A stretch of 64,000 nucleotides of DNA, from assembly GCA_031769625.1 (NCBI GenBank), contig JAUIMM010000169.1, positions 9,110,001 to 9,174,000 of the forward strand. The letters are read 5' to 3'. Shown in pieces: positions 11,119 through 22,554 of the stretch (position 1 is its first letter; every line of letters starts with the position of its first letter). The notes below the pieces were generated by a model. It ran no database searches and was not told the origin of the DNA. It saw nothing but the letters and a program-made list of their open reading frames with translations. This stretch comes from Taudactylus pleione. Its lineage: Eukaryota; Chordata; Amphibia; Anura; Myobatrachidae. The position numbers and the translations under genes were made by a program.

Positions 11119-11896
11119 TAAGCAGTGTAAATCTATTATAAAATATGGAACATTGACAGATTCAGCTAATACTGCGTATTATGGAAGTATAAATACACAT
11201 ATTATTTAATGTGTTTCATAGTTTAAGCAAGTTGTTAAAAAAAGTTGTTTTTTCTTAAGTACAGAAGACAGGAAACTGATAGCGAAGAGGATTGTGATTC
11301 TGCAATCAGATCTGTTCTGTAAAAATAAAATCTTGTTTAACATAACACACCTGGACAATGTCCTGAGTTACCTACTGCTAACAAAATTAGAATGCATTCA
11401 ACCCCATCAAAAAACACTTTTAATATAAGACCTACTAAACTCAAATGAATAAAACCATCTCTCTTTCTTGCTTGAATACATAAAATAAATAAAGCATCTC
11501 CACTTAAAACTCATATAAATAAAAGATTGCAGCTTTTTATACGCTATATAGTATATTTTCCATACCATAGCCAGCATATTTAATACAATGTTGTTAACTA
11601 TAAATATAATTTTCTTTTTATCAGTTTCAGACTACATAAGTCACATGAATACTGCATGAAAATGAAATAAAAATAATACAATGACAAACTGTAGGAAATC
11701 ACTGAAGCTTTTTGCCGAACAATGTATTTGGGATACAGCCTTTTGAAAGCTTGCTTATGCTATTTTATTATTTTGAAGACTCTTTATCCTTTCATATATT
11801 GCTTGGCAAAAGTAGTATTAACCTATATATAACATTTGGGTAAACATTATAAAGTCCTATTTATTTTATACTATAAAACTCTAAGAAATAAAATAC
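11119..11896. other. AT-rich intron sequence
   Basis: Intron between exons h and g. No coding frame, clear repeat ends or RNA gene was seen. Confidence 0.5.
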
Positions 11897-12008
11897 CTTT
11901 GGGCACTTCTGGTGTTGGAGGTTGTACAAAGGCAATATATTCGTCCACAGTGAAAGAGTGATCATCCAAAAAATGTTCTATATGTTTTCCATTCATGAAA
12001 ATGTCAAT
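11897..12008 (-). CDS. AtuA-like gene, exon g
   Basis: This 112-nt exon lies between a strong acceptor (TTTTTTTTCCATCTCAG) and donor (AAAG|GTATTT). It starts in phase 0 and leaves one base. It encodes a segment ending VDEYIAFVQPPTPEVPKG, the linker between the DUF1446 core and the ferredoxin-like tail. Sequence of this linker varies in the family, so assignment rests on phase, splice signals and position between exons f and h. Confidence 0.83.
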
Positions 12009-12671
12009 CTGAGATGGAAAAAAAATGTATAACATTTTCAATATTTTTCTGTCAATATACATGTAGTAGACAAAGAACATAGAAAAACCAATATAAAAGA
12101 AATGAAGAGAATGTTAAGCCACCATGCAACAGCCTATATTTGAGTCTTCCAATGTCTTGAATTGTGCAGAATACATACTGCACCATTCCTCCATAAGAAA
12201 GTCACTCAACTGCTGCTTGATAGATGGAAGTGGAAGACGCTGTGTCAGGAATCATTTAAGAATATCCCATAAATGCTTACTTATTCGGTTAAGGAAAGAA
12301 AAGCATGCAAAACTTTGCAAGGTCATCACTCAGCACCAATAAGTATGGGGATTACTGCACCCAACCATACCAGGAATATGTGCCACAACTTTACAGAACA
12401 AGCAGAAAGTTCTACTGGTGGAAACAAGCACTCATGGCTGTAGAACAAGCACTCATGGCTGTAGAATTATATAAGTTGGTGCCACGTGTATACTGGTATG
12501 TTTGTCTGGAACACGATGAAGGATCATCTCATCTGACAATATCACTCCCTCTACTGCTCGTGAGACAACTGCATGTGCTTCTTGCACAAGTACTTTGCTA
12601 GGTGAGAGGAGCAGTTTATGCACTGTAACCAGACTAGGATATCCTGCTCTGTTGATTTGTTTGCAGATTAT

Positions 12672-12836
12672 GGGGGGGATGTATCAAACCACAGAGAGTG
12701 ATAAAGGGGAGAGATATAACCAATTAGCTTCTAACTTCCATTTTACAGGCTATGTGTGAAAAATAACAGAAGCTGATTGGTTGGTACTTTATATCTCTCC
12801 ACTTTATCTCTCTCCAAGATTTGATAAATCTCCCCC
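12672..12836. mobile_element. Short palindromic MITE (GGGGGATGTATCAAA ends)
   Basis: The ends GGGGGATGTATCAAA and inverted GGGGGAGATTTATCAAA form imperfect inverted repeats. The inner arms (ATAAAGGGGAGAGATATAA and its inverse near 12790) extend the pairing. No target duplication is clear. Confidence 0.6.
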
Positions 12837-13079
12837 TGTTTTTGATTAAATCAGCTGCTCCTGCCACAGTTTGAAATTTGTAGTTAACTGACCTGTAAAG
12901 TTGGTAGCCAGTTTTTCCGTGAATTTGAATTATTGAACAGACATCATAAGCCAAATATAATAGGATGAGAGATAAGAAAATGTGAGAGTTTTCTCATACT
13001 TTTTAAACTCGGCAAATGTAATAGAGTCTGAGAACATGTTTTTCAGACTCAAAAAACTTGATTGGTATCCGGTTGTTTG

Positions 13080-13405
13080 ATCGACCTAACTGAGATCGAC
13101 AATACATACATCGACCACAGTACATCGACTCCAACTAGTTGCTCAACAAATCATAGATCGACCAGATCCCTAGGTCGACCACCTGAAGATCGACATGGAC
13201 ATGAGATCGACACCACATAAGATCGAAACAAAGCAGATCGACGATATGCAGATCGACAACAAACAAGATAGACAGAATAACAGATCGAAGCCAAATAGGT
13301 CGACAGTGAATAGATCGACAGATAAAAGATCGACTAGTCCAAGATGGTTGACAACTAGGTCGACAGTTAATAGATCGACAGATAAAAGATCGACAAGTTA
13401 CTTTT
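13080..13405. repeat. Array of GATCGAC boxes
   Basis: About two dozen copies of ATCGAC or GTCGAC are spaced roughly every 9-20 bases with variable A-rich spacers. An example is AGATCGACAGATAAAAGATC, which occurs twice (near 13312 and 13372). It gives the Arg-Ser-Thr rich translations in this region, which are artefacts. Confidence 0.8.
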
Positions 13406-13435
13406 AGACAATACAAAAAGGTATACATATCCTAC

Positions 13436-13880
13436 ACGCTGCCTGCTAATAGAGCATTTCCCTGACGCTACTTTCAATCGTGGATGTACAGGTCCCAGCC
13501 AGCCCTTTCATCCATGCAAGCACTCCTGGCAACATATACCTTGCAGGTCTTGTCCCTAATTGCTGGGCACCCCCATGCGCTGCAGTGCACCCCTTCATCA
13601 ACCCCCCCTCCCTGCTATCCTGGACATGGGCGCATCCATCTAGCCTAAGACGCTGCCCGCAAATAGCGCATCTCCCGACGCTACTTTCAACCATGCAGCT
13701 ACAGGTCCCAGCCAGCCCTTTCATCCATGCAAGCGTTCCTGGCAATGCTAGCCCCAATGTACACCTAGCAGGCCTTGTCCTTAATTGCTGGGCACCCCCA
13801 TGTGCTGCAGTGCACCCCTTCATCAAACCCCCCCTCCCTGTGCTCCTGGACGCCTGAGCATGGGCGCATACGTCTAACGG
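13436..13880. repeat. Satellite-like dimer, period about 214 bp
   Basis: Two tandem units start ACGCTGCCTGCTAATAG (13436) and ACGCTGCCCGCAAATAG (13650). They share blocks such as CCAGCCAGCCCTTTCATCC and CTGCAGTGCACCCCTTCATC. The long overlapping ORFs on both strands come from this repeat. Confidence 0.8.
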
Positions 13881-14213
13881 GCAGTGTCTTAAGCTAGACG
13901 AGTAATGATCCAGTGACTTATGTTGGCGCTATACAAATAAAAGACAAATACATTTTAAATAAAATAAAAAACACTGCTGATCACTGAGGAGCTCTGTGGC
14001 TATATAAAGACACATGAGCTCTTTTATACAGGTATTGGAAAGCTAATGTGATATATTGTATAACTTACAACATGGGGTATTTGTTTTCTTAATACTGATG
14101 TGATTACTTTAAAACACATTTAATATAAGTAATGCTATCAGAGCACACAATTTATAGAATTATTTATCTACTTTTACTGTTTTGTATTACTGTTTGCGGT
14201 AATACAATCTCAC

Positions 14214-14265
14214 CTTGACATCCTTCCTGGGGTACAGGAAGAAAAATGGTTTCAGGACTGGGGAT
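14214..14265 (-). CDS. AtuA-like gene, exon f
   Basis: This 52-nt exon lies between acceptor (TTTTGATACAG) and donor (AAG|GTGAGA). Together with two bases from exon e it encodes Val followed by SPVLKPFFFLYPRKDVK. This matches the conserved SPV(L/V)R.FSFL block of DUF1446 proteins that follows the GGRP motif. Phases on both sides fit exactly (one base in, complete codon out). Confidence 0.88.
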
Positions 14266-14709
14266 CTGTATCAAAATAGAAATAGTTATCATTTTAGTTC
14301 AATATCCAACATTGTACTAGTGTAACATTTAAATCATACCATATCTGAATACATTTCAGAATTAGATAGAATTATTTAAATGGGAGTGTTCCATTTAAAT
14401 TAAAATTGCACCCACCCCTCCATGACCGAATAAATTGTCATTTATTTTTTTATTTCCAGTACTCATTGCTCATCCAGCAATACATCATGTGGATGATCAG
14501 CATCTGATTAAGCTGCGCACACTGGGGCTGATGCAAGTCCATTTGCAGAGTCTATGTTTTTATCTCTGTCCATTCTCCTGAGTCAAGAATATGCAACCGT
14601 GGCGATGCAGAGTTGTGCGTACACATAAATATGCCTGTGTTCAGATGGACCCTTTGTAGCAAGGATAGGGCTGGTGTAAGTATGCACGGATAGCTGTAAC
14701 GGCAATGAA

Positions 14710-14996
14710 CAGGGCCGTAACTAAGGTAGTGCAACCAGTGCCATGGCACAGGGCACCAGAGGGCAGGGGGCACCATTTGGGGCTGTCAATTTTCCTGTTT
14801 ATCATCATTATCACTTGTAACTTCCTATTATTTTATCCCCAGCCTCTCCTGGACTCCCCTATCTCTTCCCTGGCCCTTCCCCATGAGGCCATGGTCCTTT
14901 TTCAGGTGCACTATCTTATGTCCCTATTTAAAAAATAGGGAGGGGTGCCATTGCACTCTCTGGCACAGGGCACCAAAAAGACTAGTTACGGCTCTG
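14710..14996 (+). mobile_element. hAT-like MITE, CAGGGCCGTAACTA family, copy 1
   Basis: The ends CAGGGCCGTAACTA and inverted CAGAGCCGTAACTA are flanked by GCAATGAA (14702-14709) and GCAATAAA (14997-15004). This is an 8-bp duplication with one mismatch. Further copies lie at 16984-17252 and 34963-35240. Confidence 0.82.
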
Positions 14997-15212
14997 GCAA
15001 TAAAAGCAAACATACAGATAGGGGTAGTCTGGCTGCAGAGAGGAGTATAATTCTGCATTCAAATTAGGGATGTGCAGGCTCGGATAGGTTCGAGTTTGCA
15101 CGTTGAGTTCGGATTTTTCCCTCCACAAAAACGGAACTCAGAAAGAGGCAAAATGTCATCTTGCATGGACGAACATCATCATTCCTGGCCAGTCAAGTGG
15201 TTTAAGCATTTT

Positions 15213-15460
15213 GGACCCTATTTATCAATAGTATTTTTACTAAAATAATTTGAAAATGGGTGTTTTTGCAACCATTTTCACATTATTTTAGTATCGCTTA
15301 AATGTATCACAGGCCTTTTCGGAAATAACCAAGCCCTTACATTCTGAGTCTTTTACTAAGCAGATCGCTTTTCCCAATGGGAAATGTGATCTGCTAAAAT
15401 TTCTTGGGTGAATTTATCACATCCCATCCGCATCTGAGATGTGGATTGTGATAAATACGT
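15213..15460. mobile_element. Partial copy of a TATTTA(T/C)-ended hairpin element
   Basis: The left part GGACCCTATTTATCAATAG...TTTTACTAAAATAA is closely related to the start of the element at 54375. A palindromic stem CAGATCGC...TGATCTG surrounds 15361-15393. The right end was not defined. Confidence 0.5.
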
Positions 15461-15630
15461 CACTTTAACTGTGTGGGCTTGCTACCTTTAAACATGCTGT
15501 TTTACAAGCATGTTAAAGTTATAATGCTTGCATGGTTAAAATGCTTTCAGTAGCATTACAATCGTGTCCAGATACTGGTGCCGGCATTGTGATATCGATA
15601 TAGTCATTGTCGACAACCCCTTTGAACTGT

Positions 15631-16129
15631 GGGCCTGATTCAGACGCGTTCGTGAGCGCTATGAGCTCGCAAGCGGTCGATGGTGGCCCAGTGCGCATGT
15701 GCGAGACCCGGATAGCGACGGGCAAGCCGTCACTCTGGGTCTCGCACCAAAGGGGGCGTGCTGTCGATGTTGAGTGAAAGCACGCCCCCCTTTGGTGGGC
15801 GGGCCGGGGGGTGGCTGCCCAGACAGAGGCGTTCCCATGGGAACGCCTACCGTCTGGGGCCAGCCCCACTGACATCAAGTGATGTCAGTGGAAGTGCTTT
15901 CGGCACTGTTAGAGCCGAAAGCACTCTAGAGCTTGCGGCAACGAGACCCTACCACAAAGGTCTCGTCGCAAGCCCGATGGTCGCGATGGTCTTGACCATC
16001 GCGACCATCTTCCTGGCTGCTCGCTATAGCTGTGGGTGGTTACCCACAGCTATGCGAGCGGCCAGGAGGCCGCTCTAAAAAAACAGAAGGCTGGCCCTGA
16101 TTCAGAGCGAGCGGCTCTGAATCAGGCCC
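15631..16129 (-). mobile_element. Hairpin-chain MITE, copy 2
   Basis: GGGCCTGATTCAGA ends inverted and is flanked by TGT on both sides (15628-15630 and 16130-16132). It is in opposite orientation to copy 1, with the GATGGTCGCG hairpin on the right near 15976. Successive hairpins include the CCAAAGGGGGCGTGCTGTC stem, the AGGCGTTCCCATGGGAACGCCT stem near 15827, TGACATCA/TGATGTCA near 15870 and the AGTGCTTTCGGC/GCCGAAAGCACT stem near 15893. Confidence 0.85.
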
Positions 16130-16538
16130 TGTATTCATAAGCAGAAAGAGTCCAATGTGGAGTTGGGCATAAGCACTTTTTCTGGACTGTTCATGCACAC
16201 AAAGATTCCTAAGCATCTTTACAAATACTGATTGGGACCCGTTTTGAGCTTAGAGAGGTGAAAAAAATGATGGATGTGGACGTGCAAGTATTGGCACAAT
16301 GAGCATTTTCATGCAAATGCATCCAATGTAGGCCATGAGAAAGACGCATATCTCTCAGGACACACTGGGGATGGGCAGCTGCTTATAATTAGCTGAGTGC
16401 GCCTTTATCCCCCCAAATGTGGCTACTGCAATCTATTATCTTTATTTATTTATTTGATATTTCCAATCAGTTTGTTAGATTTTGGTCCTAAACCATCTAA
16501 TTTAACATGGAATAGAACAGAAAAACCAAAACACTTAC

Positions 16539-16578
16539 ACTCGAGGACGCCCTCCAACAATTGCAGTAAGGCCTGGAG
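16539..16578 (-). CDS. AtuA-like gene, micro-exon e
   Basis: This exon is only 40 nt long. Acceptor ATTGTATTTTAG, donor GT|GTAAGTG. It starts with two bases that complete the codon left open by exon d and ends with two bases completed by exon f. It encodes APGLTAIVGGRPRV, the diagnostic APG.T...GGRP.V motif of AtuA/DUF1446. Without it, exons d and f are out of phase; with it the frame is continuous. It is too small for routine ORF detection. Confidence 0.9.
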
Positions 16579-16983
16579 CTAAAATACAATAAAACAAACA
16601 AATAAATAAATTGTTATGCACAGTCTTATAGAAAACTTGTTATAGACTGTTAAGAACAATTAAAAAGTTACACAGCAATATACATCCTTTAACAGTCACA
16701 ACAGGGTTGTGTTTTACAAACTGAAAGGGCACTAATGAAAAATGTGGTCCTCCTTATGAGTATAGCTATCAACATTTGGGAAAACGCATAAGGGCCCGTG
16801 ACTTTGCATCATGCGCCACTGCGTATCATGTGCGGGTGTGGCCGTGCCCCCATTCCTGTGCAAAGCAGCCGTGAGAGAGAGTGCCCCCAAATTTCACCTC
16901 CACAGGACAACCAACAGTGCCAGAAATACGTGACTGTCTGTTCTGCCAAAATCGGGACAGTTCGGAGGTACAGTACCGCATAA

Positions 16984-17252
16984 CAGAGCAGTAAACAGAG
17001 TTTTTGGTGACCTGTGCCAGGGAGAGAATTGCCCCCCCCATTTTTTAAATAGGGACATAGGATAGTGTACCTGAAAAAGGGCCATGGGGAAGGGCCAGGG
17101 AAGAGACAGGGGAAGCCAGGAGATGCTGGGGATAAAAGAAGAGGAAGCTACAAGTGAGAATGATAATAAACAGGAAAAGTGACAGACAGTGCCCCCTGCC
17201 CTGCGGTGCCCTGTGCTATGGCACAGGTCACATCACCCTAGTTACGGCCCTG
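16984..17252 (-). mobile_element. hAT-like MITE, CAGGGCCGTAACTA family, copy 2
   Basis: Inverted copy of the 14710 element. The right end TAGTTACGGCCCTG is intact and the left end CAGAGCAGTAAACAGAG is decayed. Flanks CCGCATAA and CCATATAA resemble an aged 8-bp duplication. Confidence 0.72.
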
Positions 17253-18013
17253 CCATATAAAATGAGTATCCTCACTTATCCGAATATAAAGTTGGACAAT
17301 GAAACTAGTGGTTTTGGCAGAGGCTGTATAGAAGAACTAGAGGGGGAGAGGTGAGAGAGAGAGATACAACAGATATCATATATAATGTACACGTGAGGGG
17401 GCAATTAGGGAACAGTGATTACAAAATGGTAATATTTGATTTGAGTTACCATAAAACAAATGCTACATTATTTTAAGTAATTAGGAAAAAAGCATTTTAA
17501 TTGTCAAAACCAGAAGGGACCAACACATTTATTATAGAAATAAAAAGAATATAGCAACATATGTAAAAAAGGAAATCAGGTAAGCAAACACTGAAGCTAC
17601 AAAATCAATTGTAAAAGATAGTCAATCTAATATCAAAATGTTTTAGAAGATTTTCTAGGTCGATGTAAAATCTTTATACATCTCTTGCCTCTCTTCGTGG
17701 AGAAAATGTGGTGGTTTTTCAGGAGTTTCACAGATACATACCTCTCCACTAATCTGAAGCGGTAAAGCCAGCCACATTGTTGCACCCAATGAATAATAGT
17801 AAACATGATTGGTGGCCACCATTAGATGGCAATGCGCATGTGCTGTCTTGTAGCCACACATGCATAGTTGCATGGTGTGGTAGAGAGCTTGCGGCTTTTT
17901 ATAATTTTTCCACACTTAAACAAATATACATGAAACAGCCATTTGACACAATTTAAAAACCCCAAATACTTTTATTAGGGCCATTAATACACCTCTAAAA
18001 TGATTACTGTACT
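17253..18013. other. AT-rich intron sequence
   Basis: No gene, repeat termini or RNA feature could be supported here. An 86-codon minus-strand ORF (17655-17915) shows no recognisable motif. Confidence 0.45.
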
Positions 18014-19503
18014 CAGGGCAGTTTCTAGGGTTTGAGGCTCCCAGTGCGAGCAGTCAAAATGCGCCCCCCTCCCTCCCTCGAAGCAGTAATATTGTGGAGT
18101 GGGCGTGGCCTCATCGTGAGGGGGTGTAGTATCACAGTAAGGGAATGTGATCTCGAAAGACCACAGAATGACAGCCACTGTGACTACTGAGTACTGGGTT
18201 GGCTAACCTGTCAGAGGCAAAAGCGCTGAAAAATATATGTAGCTAAACAAAAGACAGACAGCATGCGCTGGGGTGTGGCCTAGCTGTCACAAGCCCACGC
18301 CGCATTTCTGTGTGCATGCCTTTGGTGTGACATTTGCAGAAGTATGACCTTGCATCACACTCGTTTTTAGTCGCATTGGGAGCAAACCCAGCACATTGAA
18401 AATAAAAGCCAGATCCACATAAAATACACTGCAACAAACCAATTCCACATAAAATATATTGGAAAAGCCAGAAGCACATAAACTACGTTTTAAAACCACA
18501 TCCACCTCAAATACATTATTAAATCCAGAACCTCATAAAACACATTAAAAAAACAAGATTCACATAATACACACTTCATTCCAGCCCCCTCCCTTGCCAT
18601 TCCATCCCGACAGGTTTTAGGCTCCCCCCCCACTGGTTCTCAGGCAAAAGTGCCCATTATGCAGTGCCTCTTGTAGTTGTCCCCATATGCAGTGCCCCCT
18701 GTATTTATGCCCCTTATGCAGTGCCCACAGTGGTAGTGCAACTTATGCAGAGCCCACAGTAGTGGTGCCCTTTATGCAGTGCGCCCAGTAGTAGTACCCC
18801 CAGGAGTGGTGCCCCCTATGCCATGCCACCATTAGTAGTGCCCCCTGTAGTCATGCCCCCATCAGTAATGATCCCTGTTGTAGTGCCCCAGTAGTAGTGT
18901 CCCCAGTTGTATTGCCCGAAATAGTAATGACCCCTGTAATAGTGTCCCCCGTATTAATGCCCCTGTATTAGTGCCCCCAATAGTAATGCTCCCTTTGTAG
19001 TAGTGCCCAAAGTAGTAAAGTCCCAAGTAGTAGTGCCCCCAGTAGTAGTGCCCCTGGGCCCTGAGTAATGCCCCCAGTAGGGGTACCTCCTAAGCAATGC
19101 CCCCAGTAGAAGTGCCCCCCGAGTAATGTCCCCAGTAGTAGTTCCCGGGTGCCCCCAGTAGTGGTGTCTCCCCCAGCAGAAGTGCCCCCAGAGTAATGTC
19201 CCCAGGCTGCCTGCACATAAAAAAAAAAAACAGTAATACTTACCTTCAGCCCCGCTCCGGCGTCCGCTCCGCTCGGCTGCTCCTATGCACTATGGGAAAG
19301 ACGTCAGGACGTCCTCCCATAGAGCACACTGGGGGAGCCGGAGCCTCCATCTCTCCGGCTGCTCTGCTGTGCTCTGCCGGGCACCCACTGGTAACTGAAT
19401 CTCAGCAGGCGTCCGGCAGTTAACAGGCTGTTTCTGCTGCAGAGGTCGGAGGCGGCGCGCCCCGTGCGATTGCACGGGTCGCCTGCCCTTAGAAACGGCC
19501 CTT
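18014..19503. mobile_element. hAT-like nonautonomous element (1.49 kb)
   Basis: The ends CAGGGCAGTTTCTAGGG and inverted AAGGGCCGTTTCTAAGGG are imperfect inverted repeats. They are flanked by a perfect 8-bp duplication ACTGTACT (18006-18013 and 19504-19511). The interior holds a GTAGTGCCCCCAGTA minisatellite (about 18590-19200), an oligo-A tract and a GC-rich block with inverted repeats. No transposase is present. Confidence 0.85.
18590..19205. repeat. AGTAGTGCCCC minisatellite in hAT element
   Basis: Irregular units of about 15-25 bases built on GCCCCCAGTAGTAGT. Frequent variation in unit length. The same motif occurs in the hAT elements at 22555 and 35800. Confidence 0.8.
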
Positions 19504-19511
19504 ACTGTACT

Positions 19512-20797
19512 TACAGTATGTCGGTTAACTATTTTAAGGGGTACAGACAGATTTCACCAAATTCACCTGTACTTTCACTGGTTACTCCATGAACAGTTAT
19601 CATGCAAATGCGTTTTCACATGTTTTGTAATTGGATAGTGCGAAAAAACAGGAGCGTGCATAGACTAAAGATGCAAAAATGACTTCTCCGACATTAAGTT
19701 TTTGCTTTTTCGCGTCTAATTGAATTCCCCCTTAATGTTTAAATAAGTAAATAAGTAAGATTGTTATACTGTACAGTAAGTTCTTACTGTGAGCATGCTT
19801 TATCCACCCAAACGATGCCTGTATCTATCCAGTTTCATAGTACCTTGCTAATCTTTTCCTTGAAATTGGTACAGTCCCAACAAAATCAGGATGTTTGGGG
19901 ATATGCAACATAACATTATACATCTCTATAGAGTTATATCAGACACACAATAAACTACCTACATCCACAATACTGTTTTTATACCCACAACACTTTTTAT
20001 CCACAAATCTACAAATCAAACATTTATCAGTACAGCCTCAAAACTATACAGGACCAGACTCACATTCAGTGAAAACCATTTAACTATCACAGTTTGCCCC
20101 TTGTAACTTTTGTGACCCTTTCTCTCCAGCTCCACTATACCATGTAACATGCACAACACGTAAATACTGTTGCCTCACCCCCTCTGTCATGTACATCTAA
20201 ATCCACCATCTACAAAAATATCTTCTGCGTTAGAGCAGCATACAAACTTCAAACTGAGCTAGTGAATCGTGGCATTATCCCTGACTTGGCATACAGGACG
20301 TAAGCATGGTTTAACCTGTTCACTTTTACGATTTAACTGGTTGTAAAATTTGAAAAATCCAGACAAATAAATTTGCTTAACTGGTTAAAGACTAGAACTG
20401 CATAAAATTTGAGCATCAATATATTTTTTTATATATTCTAAACATTTAAACGTATACTAATGTGAATGATTTAGTTCCTTACATTGCACTTAAATCACCT
20501 TAGTTGGAACCCATATCCCCACTACTGTGAAAGCAGTTGGGATAACATAGGGAATGTAGCCCAGACCTACTGTAAAAGGGTTGTATCATGATTTGAAAAA
20601 CATTTACACACACAGAGACCAGATTAGAATAGGACAAGAAGTAAAAAGAAATGGAAAAAAAAAAAAAAAAGTACTTAGACAATTTTACATTATTTGCCAA
20701 ACACAGCTCAAAGTACACTTTTGCTTAATAATGCTAACATTAGGCTTGGTGAATAAAGAGGTTTACAATGGTGCAGTGGCCTTCCCTACCTCTTCAG
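19512..20797. other. AT-rich intron sequence
   Basis: No gene or bounded element seen. A fragment TCTAATTGAATTCCCCCTT near 19716 resembles the end of the 20801 MITE. An oligo-A run lies near 20656. Confidence 0.45.
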
Positions 20798-20800
20798 TAT

Positions 20801-21083
20801 GGGGGGTATTCAATTGGCATTGGGGTTTCCCCCGCAACTAATTACTGGCAAAAATCCCTGCAGTGCGCGGAAAGGCTATTAAATTAAATAGCCTTTCTCC
20901 CACGGCAAAAAGTTGGGATTCAGGCGCAAAAACACACTGATTCCGCGTAAACTGTGGAAGCAATGGGGTTTTGCCCCATGCACGAACTCAATTTTGTGTT
21001 TTTTCTGGCTCACGTGTTGGATAAATTACTCCGGCGTGACAATTAGCTGCAAGATAAAGCCCGCTGCTAATTGAATACCCCCC
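20801..21083. mobile_element. MITE with GGGGGGTATTCAATT ends
   Basis: The ends GGGGGGTATTCAATTGGC and inverted GGGGGGTATTCAATTAGC are flanked by TAT on both sides (20798-20800 and 21084-21086). Internal palindromes include GAAAGGCTATT/AATAGCCTTTC near 20870. Confidence 0.78.
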
Positions 21084-21550
21084 TATGTATTGTAATATCC
21101 ATATAATACTGTGGGAAAGTGAAATTGCACACATTAGAACAAATTCATATCTGTTTTAGTCAACACTGTTGTTTGGAGGTCTTGTGTAGGGAAACACACT
21201 GTCACCAAGCCATTGCCCTTGTTGGCTAGGAGAGGTCTTGACTTCCTAAGCTATTATCTATAAGAATGAGGTCAAACAGGGAGTAGGTCAAACTGTTAAA
21301 CTTATGACTTGTTTTGTAAAGTGTCTTCAACTTGCTATGCACTTATTATCAGTCATAATATTTATAAATACAGAAGCACTTTGAGATTTCAAGCTACACT
21401 AACCAGCTGTTGTGAAGTCAAACGGAGGTCAGTTCAATGTGAATCACAGGTCAGCCATTTAAGCAGTGACTCTATGCTATGCTTCAGGCATACCTCTTAC
21501 ACGCAACAACTTGCTTTCAAATATTAAGCATATTAATCCTCCCTTATCTA

Positions 21551-21584
<34 letters not shown>

Positions 21585-22085
21585 CCGTTCAATGTAATTA
21601 CAATGATACATGTTGTCCCACAGCTGGCACCTCATCTGTACTATGACATGTCTCTAAGGTATCAGGCTCTTCCCTAACCACTGTAGGATGTCAAGGCAGT
21701 AGATAAGACCACCCAACAAAGGACAGATTACAGTCAAATTTCCAGACACGGTAGTACCTGTTTTTCTGTGTAGTTTCATTGTAAAGGTAATTTTTGCTTT
21801 TTGTATGTTTTTTTTCTGTGCTCTTATGGGGTTTAGTGTAGGTTTTATCTCACATACCTCCATCACTAATGATCTGCAGACCATCTACTGTATATACAGC
21901 TTTAGATCACAGAACTTCTCTTGTGGTCAATAAAAGATGCATTAAAATCTGGAGGGACAGTGAATGGTGTATATATCGATGCACTATTCCCTACTGATAT
22001 TATATATAATAATCCTAGATTAGCCAGTTGTCCTGATTAATTTCAAGTATAGTAATCCTGGAGTCAATTCACAGAGGAATGTAAG
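21084..22085. other. Intron sequence with (TA)n at 21552-21583
   Basis: A pure TA dinucleotide run of about 32 bases lies at 21552-21583. Nothing else is recognised. Confidence 0.6.
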
Positions 22086-22554
22086 GCCCCCATACATCAG
22101 CAACCGATTGTGGCAATTCTGAAATTTGCAGATGATTGAATAAAAAAATCTGCAATGTATGGGCTTCACAGATCGCAGATTGCAACCAAAAAGTGATTGG
22201 AATTGTTAAATCAGATTGTCCAACATGTTGGATTTCACAGATTGATTGGGGCTGTAGATTGCTAGTGTATGGACATGACCAGCAGATTTGCAGACCGTTA
22301 CTAGTAAAATGATGGGCCTTTCAAGATTGGCAGATCTGTGTTTGCTGAAAATGATCTGCAAATCACTGAAAAAGATCTGTAGTGTTTAGATGGGCATCCA
22401 CTATACAATTTTCTGTCAGATATGTGTCCAATCTGGCTGGTTGGAATGAAAACCTGGTAATGTATGGAAGCAAATGACAGTCAATCATATGGGTTTAAAC
22501 ACTGAAAAAAGGACAAAAAAATTGTTCAAATTGGTTAAATTCGTGTGTTTTAAC

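Noticed and set aside
13446..13857. ORFs of about 125 codons on both strands
   Set aside because: Both come from a two-unit satellite-like repeat, and the antisense pair mirrors the tandem structure.
17655..17915. Possible extra exon of the AtuA-like gene
   Set aside because: Exons e and f join in phase without it, and its sequence does not match any DUF1446 block.
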